A program made the translations under genes and the position numbers. A DNA stretch of 64,000 bases. Origin: Streptomyces sp. NRRL S-118 (lineage in GTDB: Bacteria > Actinomycetota > Actinomycetes > Streptomycetales > Streptomycetaceae). The stretch covers positions 233,105 through 297,104 of the forward strand of contig NZ_KL591010.1 in assembly GCF_000716335.1 (NCBI RefSeq), read 5' to 3'. Shown piece by piece: positions 26,375 to 34,204 of this stretch; position 1 is the stretch's first letter; each line of letters begins with the position of its first letter. The notes under the pieces were generated by a model. That model did no database searches. It was not told where the DNA came from and worked only from the letters and a program-made list of their open reading frames with translations.

Positions 26375-27730
26375 ATGACTGCGCAGGTGAACGACGTGCC
26401 GTCCGGCAGACGGACCAGGCGCACCCGGTCGACGACGGTGGCGGCCCTGGTCGCCCTCTGCGCACTCGCCGCCGGATGCTCCTCCGAGGCCGAGGACCTG
26501 GGCGTCGTCTGGGACACCCCCGTGGACCGCGAGGCCGAACAGCAGGGCAACGGGGCCTGGCTGTCCGGCGACACGCTGGTCCACAGCCGCTTCGACACGG
26601 TGCGCGGGTACGACGCCCGTACCGGAAAGCGGAGTTGGGAGTACGTGCCACCCGGCCGCTCGGCGGTCTGCCACGCCACCGCCGACACCGACAGCTCGGT
26701 CGTCATCCTCACCCGGGACGGGGAGGGCGCTCCCGCCTCCGCCAAGAGCGAGCTCTGCACCACCGCCGTCGCGATCGACGGGAAGAACGGCCGTGAGCTC
26801 TGGCAGCTCTCCCTTTCCGCAGGCGAGTTCGGTCTCCACGGCCTCGACCCCTCTCCGCTGTCCGCGGGTGGCGGGATCGCCGTGCTCCTGACGAAGGACG
26901 AGCTGCACGCCGTGGAGGTACGCAGCGGAAAGCCGCGCTGGAAGGCGGCCGTGCCCCAGGGATGCGTCCCACGCCGGGCCGCGGTGGCCCAGCGCCAGGT
27001 CGCAGCTCTCCTCGCCTGCGGCGGCACCGAGCGGTACGAGGGTGACAAGATCCCCGGCGACGCCGAGCTGCACACGGCCGCCTTCGCCCCGGCTTCCGGC
27101 GCGCTGCTGTGGTCCGCTCCGCTCGGGGGCCGGAGCACTGTCCCCTGGGACGCCCGCGCGGACTTCGTCTCGGCCGACCCGGTGGTCGTGGCAGCCTCGT
27201 CATCGGGCGACTCCGAGTCCGGGGCCTACTTCTCCTTCGGCGGGAACGGCCGCCCGAACCCGCCGATCGACTTCAGCGGTCCCTATGGCGAGATCAAGCT
27301 TGCCGGACGACTCACGGCGGCGGTGGACGACCACAGGCTCTACGCCTTGCCCCTCCACCGGGTGCGGAACAGCCGTGTCGACCCCCACCGTCTCACCGCG
27401 TTCGACCTGGCCACCGGAGACCCTGTCTGGGGCGGCACCGTGGACGACGACCGCCTCGACGGCGACACCGGCTATCACATCATTCCCCAGGACGGGAAGA
27501 TCACCGTCCTCACCTCACGCCACGAGACGTCCTTCTCCGGCGACCGCAGCTCCTCGTTCAGCCTGCGGGTCCTCGACGGTGCCACGGGCGAGCAGCGCGA
27601 AGTCCGCAGCTTCCCCGAGGACGACGATCCGGTGGACACGTTCTTCGTGTACGAGGGCCGGCTCATCGGCGCCCGCTACGATTCGTACGGGTCACGGAGC
27701 AAGCCCTTCACGGCCTACGAACGCCGCTGA
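26375..27730 (+). CDS. PQQ-like beta-propeller lipoprotein
   Basis: A 451-residue surface lipoprotein. A basic N-terminus (RRTRRTR) and a hydrophobic core end in a lipobox LAAGC, with Cys35 as the anchor. The rest shows repeated propeller blades of the PQQ-binding-like type: GYDARTGKRSWEY, AIDGKNGRELWQL, AVEVRSGKPRWKA, AFDLATGDPVWGG and VLDGATGEQREV. No enzymatic residues are recognisable, so a scaffold or sensing role is more likely than a dehydrogenase. The ATG at 26375 was preferred over an ATG at 26303, which sits inside the -10 box. Confidence 0.87.
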   Translation: MTAQVNDVPSGRRTRRTRSTTVAALVALCALAAGCSSEAEDLGVVWDTPVDREAEQQGNGAWLSGDTLVHSRFDTVRGYDARTGKRSWEYVPPGRSAVCHATADTDSSVVILTRDGEGAPASAKSELCTTAVAIDGKNGRELWQLSLSAGEFGLHGLDPSPLSAGGGIAVLLTKDELHAVEVRSGKPRWKAAVPQGCVPRRAAVAQRQVAALLACGGTERYEGDKIPGDAELHTAAFAPASGALLWSAPLGGRSTVPWDARADFVSADPVVVAASSSGDSESGAYFSFGGNGRPNPPIDFSGPYGEIKLAGRLTAAVDDHRLYALPLHRVRNSRVDPHRLTAFDLATGDPVWGGTVDDDRLDGDTGYHIIPQDGKITVLTSRHETSFSGDRSSSFSLRVLDGATGEQREVRSFPEDDDPVDTFFVYEGRLIGARYDSYGSRSKPFTAYERR

Positions 27731-27789
27731 CCCGTCGACCGCGCGGCCGTCACCGGGCGTCGCTCCTGACAACCGCCTCCAGGTTCCGT

Positions 27790-27985
27790 CGTCACATGTC
27801 ACGCCCGCATCGCGGTGCTTGTGCCCCTCGCGGTCGAAGGCTGCGGGCGGCCTCCTCGGCTGCCGCGCCGGGCCCGCTCGCGGACCTGGTCGGCCCGCTC
27901 GGTAAGGGGCGGCTGATGCCCTTGCAGCGGAGCCATGCGCGGATCGCTTTCCGCCGCAGCCCTTGGCGCTGACGCCGCTCATGCC
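27790..27985 (-). pseudogene. Degenerate IS5-type transposase fragment
   Basis: On the minus strand, transposase-like text continues over at least two frames. One frame reads LRRKAIRAWLRCKGIS and then the other ERADQVRERARRGSRGGRP and AFDREGHKHRD. This is the familiar C-terminal part of IS5-family DDE transposases (RxLRxRGI, then RGGRPxxFDxExYKxRN). Neither the N-terminal part nor the end was found, and no inverted repeats were seen. It abuts the frameshifted MarR gene and marks an insertion that has decayed. Confidence 0.7.
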
Positions 27986-28026
27986 GAGTTGAGAGCGTTC
28001 CGGGCACGAGCGCGTGTCGGCTCGTT

Positions 28027-28462
28027 GTGCGGATGAGGATGCTCCAGCAGAGCTTCGACGCCTTCGACGAAGCGGCCGCGACTCTGCTGGGGCTGAACCG
28101 CACCGACCTGCGCTGCCTGGACCTGATCCTGGCCAAGGACCCGATGTCGGCCGGAGAACTCACCACCGCGGCACAAGCTCAGCCCAGCCGCGACGACGAC
28201 CGCCATCGACCGCCTCGAACGAGCGGGCTTCGTCACCCGCAGCCGGGACGCCGCCAACCGGCGGCGGGTCTTGGTCGCCGCCACCGAGGCTGCCCGCGCT
28301 GCCGAGCGCAAGGTGTACGGTCCCCTCGGCGAGGCGGGGAAGTCGGCGCTCCAGCACTATGGCGAGGAGCAGCTCGCGGTGATCATCGACTTCCTGGAGA
28401 CAGCCCGCCGGGTCCAGGAAGAGCAGACGGCGCGCCTGAAGGGGCTGCCGGGCCGTGGATGA
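28027..28462 (+). pseudogene. MarR family regulator, frameshifted
   Basis: The first frame gives MLQQSFDAFDEAAATLLGL and RTDLRCLDLILAKDPMSAGELTTAA to about 28170. One extra base then moves the recognition helix into another frame: LSPAATTTAIDRLERAGF and VTRSRDAANRRRVLV, ending with a coiled tail at 28462. Repairing the insertion restores a typical MarR winged helix of about 145 residues. No good start is visible upstream, where the IS5 remnant begins 42 bases away, so the 5' end may be lost too. A sequencing error could also explain the indel. Confidence 0.78.
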
Positions 28463-28528
28463 ACGCGGGCATCGATGGGCTTCAGCATGTCCAACTGGCC
28501 GTTGGTGAATTGGCTGCGCAAACCTGGC

Positions 28529-29196
28529 GAGGGTGTCCAGAGTCAGTTGGTGACGACCGACCTGGACACCCTCGCGACCGCACTCCACGTGCAGATCGAC
28601 GGCCTGCCGAAAGCAGCACCGCACCTGGCCCCGTGGCGTCCACGGGTTGGCATCACACCCAAGCTCGGCGACGCCGAACTGGTCACCCTCGCGGTGATGC
28701 AGGCCCTGCTCGGCTTCGTCTCCGGGGCCCGCTGGCTGCGCCACTGCCACGCGCACCTGCGACACCTGTTCCTGTACCTGCCGCAGCAGAGCGGCCACAG
28801 CAAGCGCCTGCGCCGGGCTGCCGGGCCGGGCCGGGCCCGCGCTCGTCCGCGACAGGCCGGGCCAGACCTTGCTCGCCGACCAGAACTACTACGGCCGGGA
28901 GTTCCAGCGGCAGTCGGCGGACCTGGGCATCGAGCTGCTGCGGCCCGCAAGGGAGAATCCGAGCGGGCCGGATCGCACCTGTTCAAGCCGCTGCGGCAGT
29001 TGATCGAGTCGGTCAATGACACGCTCAAGGGCCAGTTGGACCTGGAACAGCACGGTGGGCGCACGCCCGGCGGCGTCGCCGTCCGCATCCTGCAACGGCT
29101 CCTCGCGCTGACTGCCGCCATCCGGCACAACCACACGTCAGGCGCACCGGTCGTCCGATCACTGACCGCCTACGACCACTGACCCTGGACTCCTTC
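28529..29196 (+). mobile_element. IS982-family element with internal deletion
   Basis: Terminal inverted repeats of 19 bases match at 16 positions: GAGGGTGTCCAGAGTCAGT from 28529 on the left, and GAAGGAGTCCAGGGTCAGT read inward from 29196 on the right. Between them lies a defective IS982-type transposase gene. Total length about 668 bases is short for the family, because the middle of the gene is missing. No flanking target duplication is evident. The right end lies 2 bases from the stop codon of the M24 peptidase gene. Confidence 0.75.
28550..29182 (+). pseudogene. IS982-family transposase, internally deleted
   Basis: From the GTG at 28550 the N-terminal part is intact: VTTDLDTLATALHVQIDGL, then LGDAELVTLAVMQALLGF and a run to YLPQQSGHSKRLR. 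The central DDE region is missing. Text resumes in another frame with TLLADQNYYGREFQRQ and ADLGIELLRPAR, then returns to the first frame for LFKPLRQLIESVNDTLKGQ and the closing VVRSLTAYDH. About 210 codons remain of a usual 270-290. Loss of catalytic residues makes it inactive, although the frame is open end to end. Confidence 0.8.
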
Positions 29197-29198
29197 AT

Positions 29199-30353
29199 CT
29201 AGTCGACGAGGGCGAGCTCGCGCGGGGTGGTGTTGAAGCGGCGGACGCCGTCCCCGGTGACCGTGACGATGTCCTCGATGCGCACGCCGAAACGGCCCGG
29301 GAGGTAGATCCCGGGCTCGACGGAGAAGCACATGCCGGGCACGAGCGGCTGCTCCTCCCCCTCGATCATGTACGGGGGCTCGTGCGTGGTGACGCCGATG
29401 CCGTGGCCCGTGCGGTGGATGAAGTACTCGCCGTACCCGGCGTCGGTGATCACCGAACGGGCGGCCCGGTCCACCTCCTGGCAGGTCGCGCCCGGCCGGA
29501 CCGCGGCGACGCCGGCACGCTGCGCCTCGCGTACGACGTCGTGGACGCGGCGCTCCTCGGCCGTCGGCTCGCCGACGTGGACGGTACGGGTGGTGTCGGA
29601 GCCGTACCCGTGCTTCAGGCCGCCGAAATCGAGGACGACCATGTCGCCGTGGGCGATGGTGCGGTCGCCCGCCTCGTGGTGCGGGTTGGCGCCGTTGGGG
29701 CCCGAGCCGACGACGGTGAAGTCCACCTGGGAGTGCCCGAAGCCCAGCAGCAGTGCGGCCAGGTCCGCGGCGATGTCGGTCTCCTTGCGCCCGGCGAAGC
29801 GCACCCGGAGGATCTCGCGGTACGCGGCGTCGGCGGCCGCGCCGGCCGCCGCCAGGCGCTCCACTTCCCGCGCGTCCTTGACGGCGCGCAGCATGGGCAG
29901 GGCCTCGGTGAGCGCGGTGTACGCGCTGTCCGGCAACTGCCGCTGCAGCCCGAGCAGGTGCATCGCCCAGGCGTTGTCGCTCACACCGAAGCGGCCCCGG
30001 GCGTCGAGGAGCGGGGCGGTGACGGCGTACGGGTCGGTGCCGTCGGTCCAGTCCCGCAGGGTGAGCGCGGCGGCCCCGGCGGCCCGCGCGGCGTCGGGCG
30101 CCTCCAGCGCCGGTACGACGAGCACCGGGTCGCGGCCGGGCGTGAGGACCAGGAGCGTGAGCCGCTCGGTGTCGGCGGGGACGCGGTACCCGGTGAAGTA
30201 CACCAGGTCGGGCCCGGGCGCGACGAGCAGCCCCGCGAGCCCGGCCTCGCCCGCCGCCTCGGCGGCACGGACCATGCGGGCGCGGTAGTCGTCGGCGGTG
30301 AAGGGCGCGGGGGCCACCGCGGGGGTGCCGGACGCCGCCGGTGTGCTGGACAT
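29199..30353 (-). CDS. M24 family metallopeptidase (Xaa-Pro aminopeptidase-like)
   Basis: A 384-residue cytoplasmic pita-bread peptidase. A creatinase-like N-terminal domain (LAGLLVAPGPDLVYFTGY) precedes the catalytic domain. The five metal ligands are seen in VVLDFGG (Asp), GSDTTRTVHV (Asp), TGHGIG (His), SVEPGIYLPG (Glu) and RIEDIVTVT (Glu). This pattern suits proline-specific aminopeptidases; a dipeptidase is possible. The ATG at 30353 has GAGGAGG upstream; an ATG 36 bases further up is less likely. The stop codon lies 2 bases from an IS remnant, yet the C-terminus appears intact. Confidence 0.92.
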   Translation of the reverse strand: MSSTPAASGTPAVAPAPFTADDYRARMVRAAEAAGEAGLAGLLVAPGPDLVYFTGYRVPADTERLTLLVLTPGRDPVLVVPALEAPDAARAAGAAALTLRDWTDGTDPYAVTAPLLDARGRFGVSDNAWAMHLLGLQRQLPDSAYTALTEALPMLRAVKDAREVERLAAAGAAADAAYREILRVRFAGRKETDIAADLAALLLGFGHSQVDFTVVGSGPNGANPHHEAGDRTIAHGDMVVLDFGGLKHGYGSDTTRTVHVGEPTAEERRVHDVVREAQRAGVAAVRPGATCQEVDRAARSVITDAGYGEYFIHRTGHGIGVTTHEPPYMIEGEEQPLVPGMCFSVEPGIYLPGRFGVRIEDIVTVTGDGVRRFNTTPRELALVD

Positions 30354-30528
30354 GCGGTGCTGCCTCCTCGGCTCCTCGACCCCGGTCATCCTCCGCGGCG
30401 GACGCCAGGCCGCGCAACCGGGACGCGCGAGCCGGCCGGAACCGCGGCGCCGGAACCGGGGCTCCGGTGGGCTCCGACAGGGCGCCGGAATCGCGGAACA
30501 GGACGGAGGCCGGGCGGCCGGTGCACGG

Positions 30529-31170
30529 TCAGGGCATCCGGACGACCAGGTCCGCGCGGTCGCGCCCGGGGGCGACGAGGCGGGCGTTGGGCTCGTCCGA
30601 CCCGTGCACCCACCGCTCGGCGTGCTCGCGGTCCTTGCCGAAGCGGACGTGACGGTCGATCAGGCGGTGGAGCCGCCGGCGGTCGTCGAGTTCGAGGAAC
30701 CACACCTCGTCCAGGAGTGGGGCGACGCGTGCCCAGGGGCCCTCGCCGTCGTCGTACAGCAGGTAGTTGCCCTCGGTGATGACGAGCGGGACGTCCGGGG
30801 CGACGGGGATGCTGCCGGCGACGGGCTCCTCCAGCGTGCGGTCGAAGGCGGGCGCGTAGACGGTCGTGCCCGGTTCGGGGGTGCGCAGCCGGGTGAGCAG
30901 TGCCGTGTACCCGGCGGTGTCGAAGGTGTCGGGCGCGCCCTTGCGGCCGGCGCGGCCGAGGCGGCGCAGTTCGGCCCCGGCGAGGTGGAAGCCGTCCATG
31001 GGGACGAGGACGGCGATCCCCCGCAGGTCCTCGACCAGGCGCTCCGCGAGTGTGGACTTGCCCGCTCCGGGGGCGCCGGCGATGCCGAGGATGCGGCGGC
31101 CGCCGGGCACGGCGAGGCGGCGGGCGCGGGCGGTGAGCCGGGTGAGCTGCTGCGGGTCCATGGACGGCAT
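30529..31170 (-). CDS. P-loop nucleoside/nucleotide kinase family protein
   Basis: A 213-residue kinase of the uridine kinase/pantothenate kinase-like family. Walker A is GIAGAPGAGKSTLAE, followed by VPMDGFHLAGAELRRLGR, a substrate-binding stretch typical of the group, and PLVITEGNYLLYD. Homologues phosphorylate uridine, fructose-like sugars or pantothenate, so the substrate is open. The promoter has TATGAT on the minus strand (plus 31197-31202), divergent from and overlapping the VOC promoter. Confidence 0.87.
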   Translation of the reverse strand: MPSMDPQQLTRLTARARRLAVPGGRRILGIAGAPGAGKSTLAERLVEDLRGIAVLVPMDGFHLAGAELRRLGRAGRKGAPDTFDTAGYTALLTRLRTPEPGTTVYAPAFDRTLEEPVAGSIPVAPDVPLVITEGNYLLYDDGEGPWARVAPLLDEVWFLELDDRRRLHRLIDRHVRFGKDREHAERWVHGSDEPNARLVAPGRDRADLVVRMP

Positions 31171-31196
31171 TGTTCCCAGGTGCTTGGACGCTCTCT

Positions 31197-31213
31197 CATC
31201 ATACGTATAACGT
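31197..31213. promoter_or_regulatory. Overlapping divergent promoters with palindrome ATACGTAT
   Basis: On the minus strand TATGAT (31197-31202) serves the kinase gene. On the plus strand TAACGT (31208-31213) stands 7 bases before the VOC start. The palindrome ATACGTAT (31200-31207) lies between and overlaps the minus -10. Only 50 bases separate the two start codons. Confidence 0.55.
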
Positions 31214-31220
31214 GGCGCTC

Positions 31221-31610
31221 ATGCCCTACATCGCCCTGATCACCCTGGTCGTCCGTGACTACGACGAAGCCATCGCCTTCTACACCGGCGCGCTCGGTTT
31301 CGAGCTGGTGGAGGACAGTCCGCGGGAGGACGGCGGCCGCTGGGTCGTCGTCCGGCCGCGCGGCGCGGGCGCCGGTACGGCGCTGCTCCTGGCACGCGCC
31401 GCCGACGGGCGGCAGGAGGCGAGCGTGGGGGCCCAGACCGGCGGGCGCGTCGGCTTCTTCCTGCACACCGGGGACTTCGCGGGCGACCACGCCCGGATGA
31501 GCGCGGCGGGCGTGCGCTTCCTGGAGGAGCCCCGCCACGAGCCGTACGGGACGGTCGCGGTCTTCGAGGACCTGTACGGCAACCGCTGGGACCTGCTGCA
31601 GCCCGCGTGA
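31221..31610 (+). CDS. VOC (glyoxalase/bleomycin resistance-like) family protein
   Basis: A 129-residue protein with the paired beta-alpha-beta-beta-beta fold: ITLVVRDYDEAIAFYTGALGF opens the domain and FEDLYGNRWDLLQP closes it with the second-module metal Glu or Asp positions. Members are dioxygenases, isomerases or drug-binding proteins; no specific role can be assigned. It is probably leaderless from the ATG at 31221, with TAACGT 7 bases upstream. A GC-rich hairpin follows the stop. Confidence 0.88.
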   Translation: MPYIALITLVVRDYDEAIAFYTGALGFELVEDSPREDGGRWVVVRPRGAGAGTALLLARAADGRQEASVGAQTGGRVGFFLHTGDFAGDHARMSAAGVRFLEEPRHEPYGTVAVFEDLYGNRWDLLQPA

Positions 31611-31619
31611 GGGCTGCGC

Positions 31620-31641
31620 GGGGCCGGCTCCGGCCGGCCCC
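31620..31641 (+). terminator. Hairpin after the VOC gene
   Basis: A perfect 9-bp stem, GGGGCCGGC (31620-31628) against GCCGGCCCC (31633-31641), with a TCCG loop, 9 bases after the stop codon. Confidence 0.6.
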
Positions 31642-31681
31642 TGCCCGGGTCCCCCGGGGCTTTCGCCCGGATCGGGCCACG

Positions 31682-31711
31682 AGCCCGGCAGGATCCGGAA
31701 GGCGGGCCCTA
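31682..31711. repeat. 30-bp dispersed repeat, copy 1
   Basis: Matches 61780-61809 at 27 of 30 positions. It lies between convergent genes, and its right end includes the msrB stop codon (TAG read on the minus strand). Conserved blocks are AGCCCGGCA, GATCCG, AAGGC and GGCCCTA. Confidence 0.85.
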
Positions 31712-32122
31712 GCCCTGCTCGCCGGCCGGCTCCAGCCGGAGCGAGACGGAGTTGATGCAGTACCGCTGGTCCGTCGGGGTCGGGTAGCCCTCGCCCTCGA
31801 AGACATGGCCGAGGTGCGAGCCGCAGCGGGCGCAGCGCACCTCGGTGCGGACCATGCCGTACGACCGGTCCTCGATCAGTTCGACGGCGTCGCTGTCCTT
31901 CGGGTCGTAGAAGGACGGCCAGCCGCAGTGCGACGCGAACTTGGTCTCGGAGGTGAACAGTTCGGCACCGCAGGCGCGGCAGGAGTAGACACCCTTGGTC
32001 TTGGTGTCGGTGTACTCACCGGTGAAGGCGGGCTCGGTGCCGGCCTCGCGCAGGACGTGGTACTCCTCGGGGGACAGCTCCGCCCGCCACTGCTCGTCCG
32101 GCTTCTCGACGTCGTACGGCAT
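31709..32122 (-). CDS. msrB: Peptide-methionine (R)-S-oxide reductase MsrB
   Basis: A 137-residue repair enzyme that reduces methionine-R-sulfoxide in proteins using thioredoxin. Zinc ligands are Cys48/Cys51 (SCRACG) and Cys97/Cys100 (RCARCG). The catalytic Cys122 is in RYCINS, and HCGWPSF carries a family motif. Length is normal for a stand-alone MsrB. It is 9 bases downstream of murC on the same strand and probably co-transcribed. Confidence 0.96.
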   Translation of the reverse strand: MPYDVEKPDEQWRAELSPEEYHVLREAGTEPAFTGEYTDTKTKGVYSCRACGAELFTSETKFASHCGWPSFYDPKDSDAVELIEDRSYGMVRTEVRCARCGSHLGHVFEGEGYPTPTDQRYCINSVSLRLEPAGEQG

Positions 32123-32131
32123 GGGGTCTCC

Positions 32132-33523
32132 TCAGTTCGACAGGCGGGCGAGGATCTCCGGTCCGAGGTCCGTGACGTCACCCGCGCCCATCGTGAGAAC
32201 GAGATCGCCGGGCCGCGCCATTCCCGCGACGACGCCGGCGACGGCGTCCTTGTCGGAGACCGGGGTGACGTCGGCGCCCGCCGCCCGGGCGGCGTCGATG
32301 ATCAGGGCGCTGGTGACGCCGGGGATCGGGTCCTCGCGGGCCGGGTAGATGTCCAGCACCACGGAGGAGTCCGCCAGGGCGAGCGCCCGGCCCATCTCGG
32401 CGCCGAGCTCCTGGGTGCGGGAGAAGAGGTGCGGCTGGAAGACCACCAGCAGGCGGGCGGAGCCGGCGGCGGAGCGCATCGCCTCGAGGTCGGCGGTCAT
32501 CTCGGTGGGGTGGTGCGCGTACGAGTCGATGACCTGCACGCCCGCGGCCTCGCCCTTGAGCTGGAGGCGGCGGCCCACCCCGGTGTACGCGGTGAGGGCC
32601 CGGGCCAGCGCGGCCGGGTCGATGCCGGTGCGGGCGCCGGCGGCGAGCGCCGCGGCGGCGTTGTGCGCGTAGTGGCGGCCGGGCACGGAGACGGTGAAGG
32701 TGTGCTCGGCGCCGTCGAGGACGACGCTCACCTCGCTCGTCATGCCCTTGGGCGTGATCCTGCGGATCCACACGTCGGACGTCTCCGCCTCGCCGACGGT
32801 GACCACGTGCAGGTCCGGACGGCCCGAGACGCGGCCCGCGAGCTCCCGGGCGCCCGCGTGCTCGCCGACGACCAGCGTGCCGCCGGGCCGGATCCTGGCG
32901 ACGAAGGCCTCGAAGGACTCGTAGATCTCGTCCATGGAGGCGTAGTTCGCGTGGTGGTCCAGCTCGACGTTGAGGACGATCGCGACCTCGGGGTCGTACT
33001 TCTGGAAGCTGCGGTCGCTCTCGTCGGCCTCGGCGACGAAGAGGTCGCCCTCGCCGTGGCGGGCGTTGGTGCCGGGCCCGGCCAGGTCGCCGCCGATGGC
33101 GTACGACGGGTCGAGACCGAGCTCGGTGAGGGCGACGGCGAGCATCGACGTGGTGGTCGTCTTGCCGTGCGTGCCGGCCACGGCGATGGAGCGCAGGCCG
33201 GTCATGAGCGCGGCCAGCGCGTCGGAGCGGTGGACCACGGGGACCGACAGCTCGGTGGCGCGGGCCAGCTCGGGGTTGTCCGCGCGGATGGCGCTGGAGA
33301 CCACGACGCAGGTGGTGTCGTCGGCGAGGTGCGCGGCGGCGTGCCCGATGTGGACGGTGGCGCCGAGGGCGCGCAGGGCGGCGGCGGTCTCCGAGTCGCG
33401 CGCGTCACTGCCGGCGACCTTGGCGCCGCGCTGGGCGAGGATCTTCGCGATGCCCGACATACCGGCGCCGCCGATGCCGATGAAGTGCGGCCGTTCCATG
33501 GCAGCAGGGATGGCGGGTGCCAT
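32132..33523 (-). CDS. murC: UDP-N-acetylmuramate-L-alanine ligase MurC
   Basis: A 463-residue Mur ligase adding L-alanine to UDP-MurNAc in peptidoglycan synthesis. The N-terminal UDP-binding motif is FIGIGGAGMSGIAKIL, the ATP loop is GTHGKTTT (residues 117-124), and ADESDRSF and NVELDHHANY follow. The C-terminal ligase domain contains DSYAHHPTEM. It stands alone, away from the dcw division cluster, as in other Streptomyces. msrB follows within 9 bases. Confidence 0.97.
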   Translation of the reverse strand: MAPAIPAAMERPHFIGIGGAGMSGIAKILAQRGAKVAGSDARDSETAAALRALGATVHIGHAAAHLADDTTCVVVSSAIRADNPELARATELSVPVVHRSDALAALMTGLRSIAVAGTHGKTTTTSMLAVALTELGLDPSYAIGGDLAGPGTNARHGEGDLFVAEADESDRSFQKYDPEVAIVLNVELDHHANYASMDEIYESFEAFVARIRPGGTLVVGEHAGARELAGRVSGRPDLHVVTVGEAETSDVWIRRITPKGMTSEVSVVLDGAEHTFTVSVPGRHYAHNAAAALAAGARTGIDPAALARALTAYTGVGRRLQLKGEAAGVQVIDSYAHHPTEMTADLEAMRSAAGSARLLVVFQPHLFSRTQELGAEMGRALALADSSVVLDIYPAREDPIPGVTSALIIDAARAAGADVTPVSDKDAVAGVVAGMARPGDLVLTMGAGDVTDLGPEILARLSN

Positions 33524-33566
33524 GCGTGTGTCTCCCCGGGGTGTGACGTACGTGAGCGGCCCCAGC

Positions 33567-34052
33567 CTATTCGGTCCCGGCCTCGTCGTTGTGCGCGAAG
33601 AGCTTGAGCACCGGTACGCCGACCTTGTGGCGGGCCCGGGAGGCCCAGTCGCGGTGGAAGAACTCCTCCACGTAGTGGGGTGCCGTGAGCACGATGACCT
33701 CGTCCGCCCGGGCCTCCTCCACGACGGCCCTCAGCTTGTCCAGCGGGTGGTCCTCGACGACCTGGCCCACGGCCTGGCAGCCGGCGTCGCGCAGGGCCTG
33801 CAGGGAGTGCTCCAGGGCAGCCTGGGCGGGCGGTCTCGCCGCCCGGCCCTCCGGCTCCTCGCCTTCGTGGACGGCTTCCTTGATCTCGCCGATGGCGACG
33901 TCGTCGATGGCGCGCAGCAGGACGGCGGACTGGTCGCCGCGGGGCTGCATGAGCACGATGAACGAGATCTCCTCGTCCCCGTGGAGAGTGGTGACGAATT
34001 CCACGTCGACCCGGGACAGGGGCTTCTCGATCATGAGAACGCTTGTGAACAC
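33567..34052 (-). CDS. Conserved actinobacterial protein, UspA-like fold possible
   Basis: A 161-residue soluble protein. Homologues in Streptomyces are often labelled indole-3-glycerol phosphate synthase, but no catalytic motif of that enzyme is present here. The C-terminal half, LDKLRAVVEEARADEVIVLT followed by APHYVEEFFHRDWASRARHK, resembles a nucleotide-binding alpha/beta fold like universal stress proteins. I therefore give no function. The GTG at 34052 has a GAAGGG-type site upstream; an ATG 18 bases inside is the alternative. Confidence 0.7.
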   Translation of the reverse strand: MFTSVLMIEKPLSRVDVEFVTTLHGDEEISFIVLMQPRGDQSAVLLRAIDDVAIGEIKEAVHEGEEPEGRAARPPAQAALEHSLQALRDAGCQAVGQVVEDHPLDKLRAVVEEARADEVIVLTAPHYVEEFFHRDWASRARHKVGVPVLKLFAHNDEAGTE

Positions 34053-34081
34053 CTCAAAAGCCCTTCTGCGGAAACCATCCT

Positions 34082-34101
34082 TCCCCGTGCCCGCACGGGG
34101 A
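34082..34101 (-). terminator. Inverted repeat between the RibD-like gene and the UspA-like gene
   Basis: TCCCCGTGC and GCACGGGGA form a perfect 9-bp stem with a 2-base centre. On the minus strand it lies about 100 bases after the RibD-like stop and 30 bases before the next start, so it could end the upstream transcript or sit in the leader of the downstream gene. A second inverted repeat, AAGCGGAA (34131-34138) and TTCCGCTT (34146-34153), lies nearby. Confidence 0.5.
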
Positions 34102-34204
34102 CTGCGAGATAAGTCTGCCCAGCGGAAGTGAAGCGGAACGACTTATTCCGCTTATTGCCCGGACCGGTCGTGTCCGTGCCCCGGCCGGTCGGGCGGCGCC
34201 CGGG

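Noticed and set aside
24164..27073. 969-residue antisense frame over treZ and the propeller gene
   Set aside because: It crosses two real genes and has no recognisable domain; open only because of codon bias.
33567..34052. Annotation as indole-3-glycerol phosphate synthase
   Set aside because: The protein is too short and lacks the TrpC barrel motifs; the label seems to be carried over by homology transfer.
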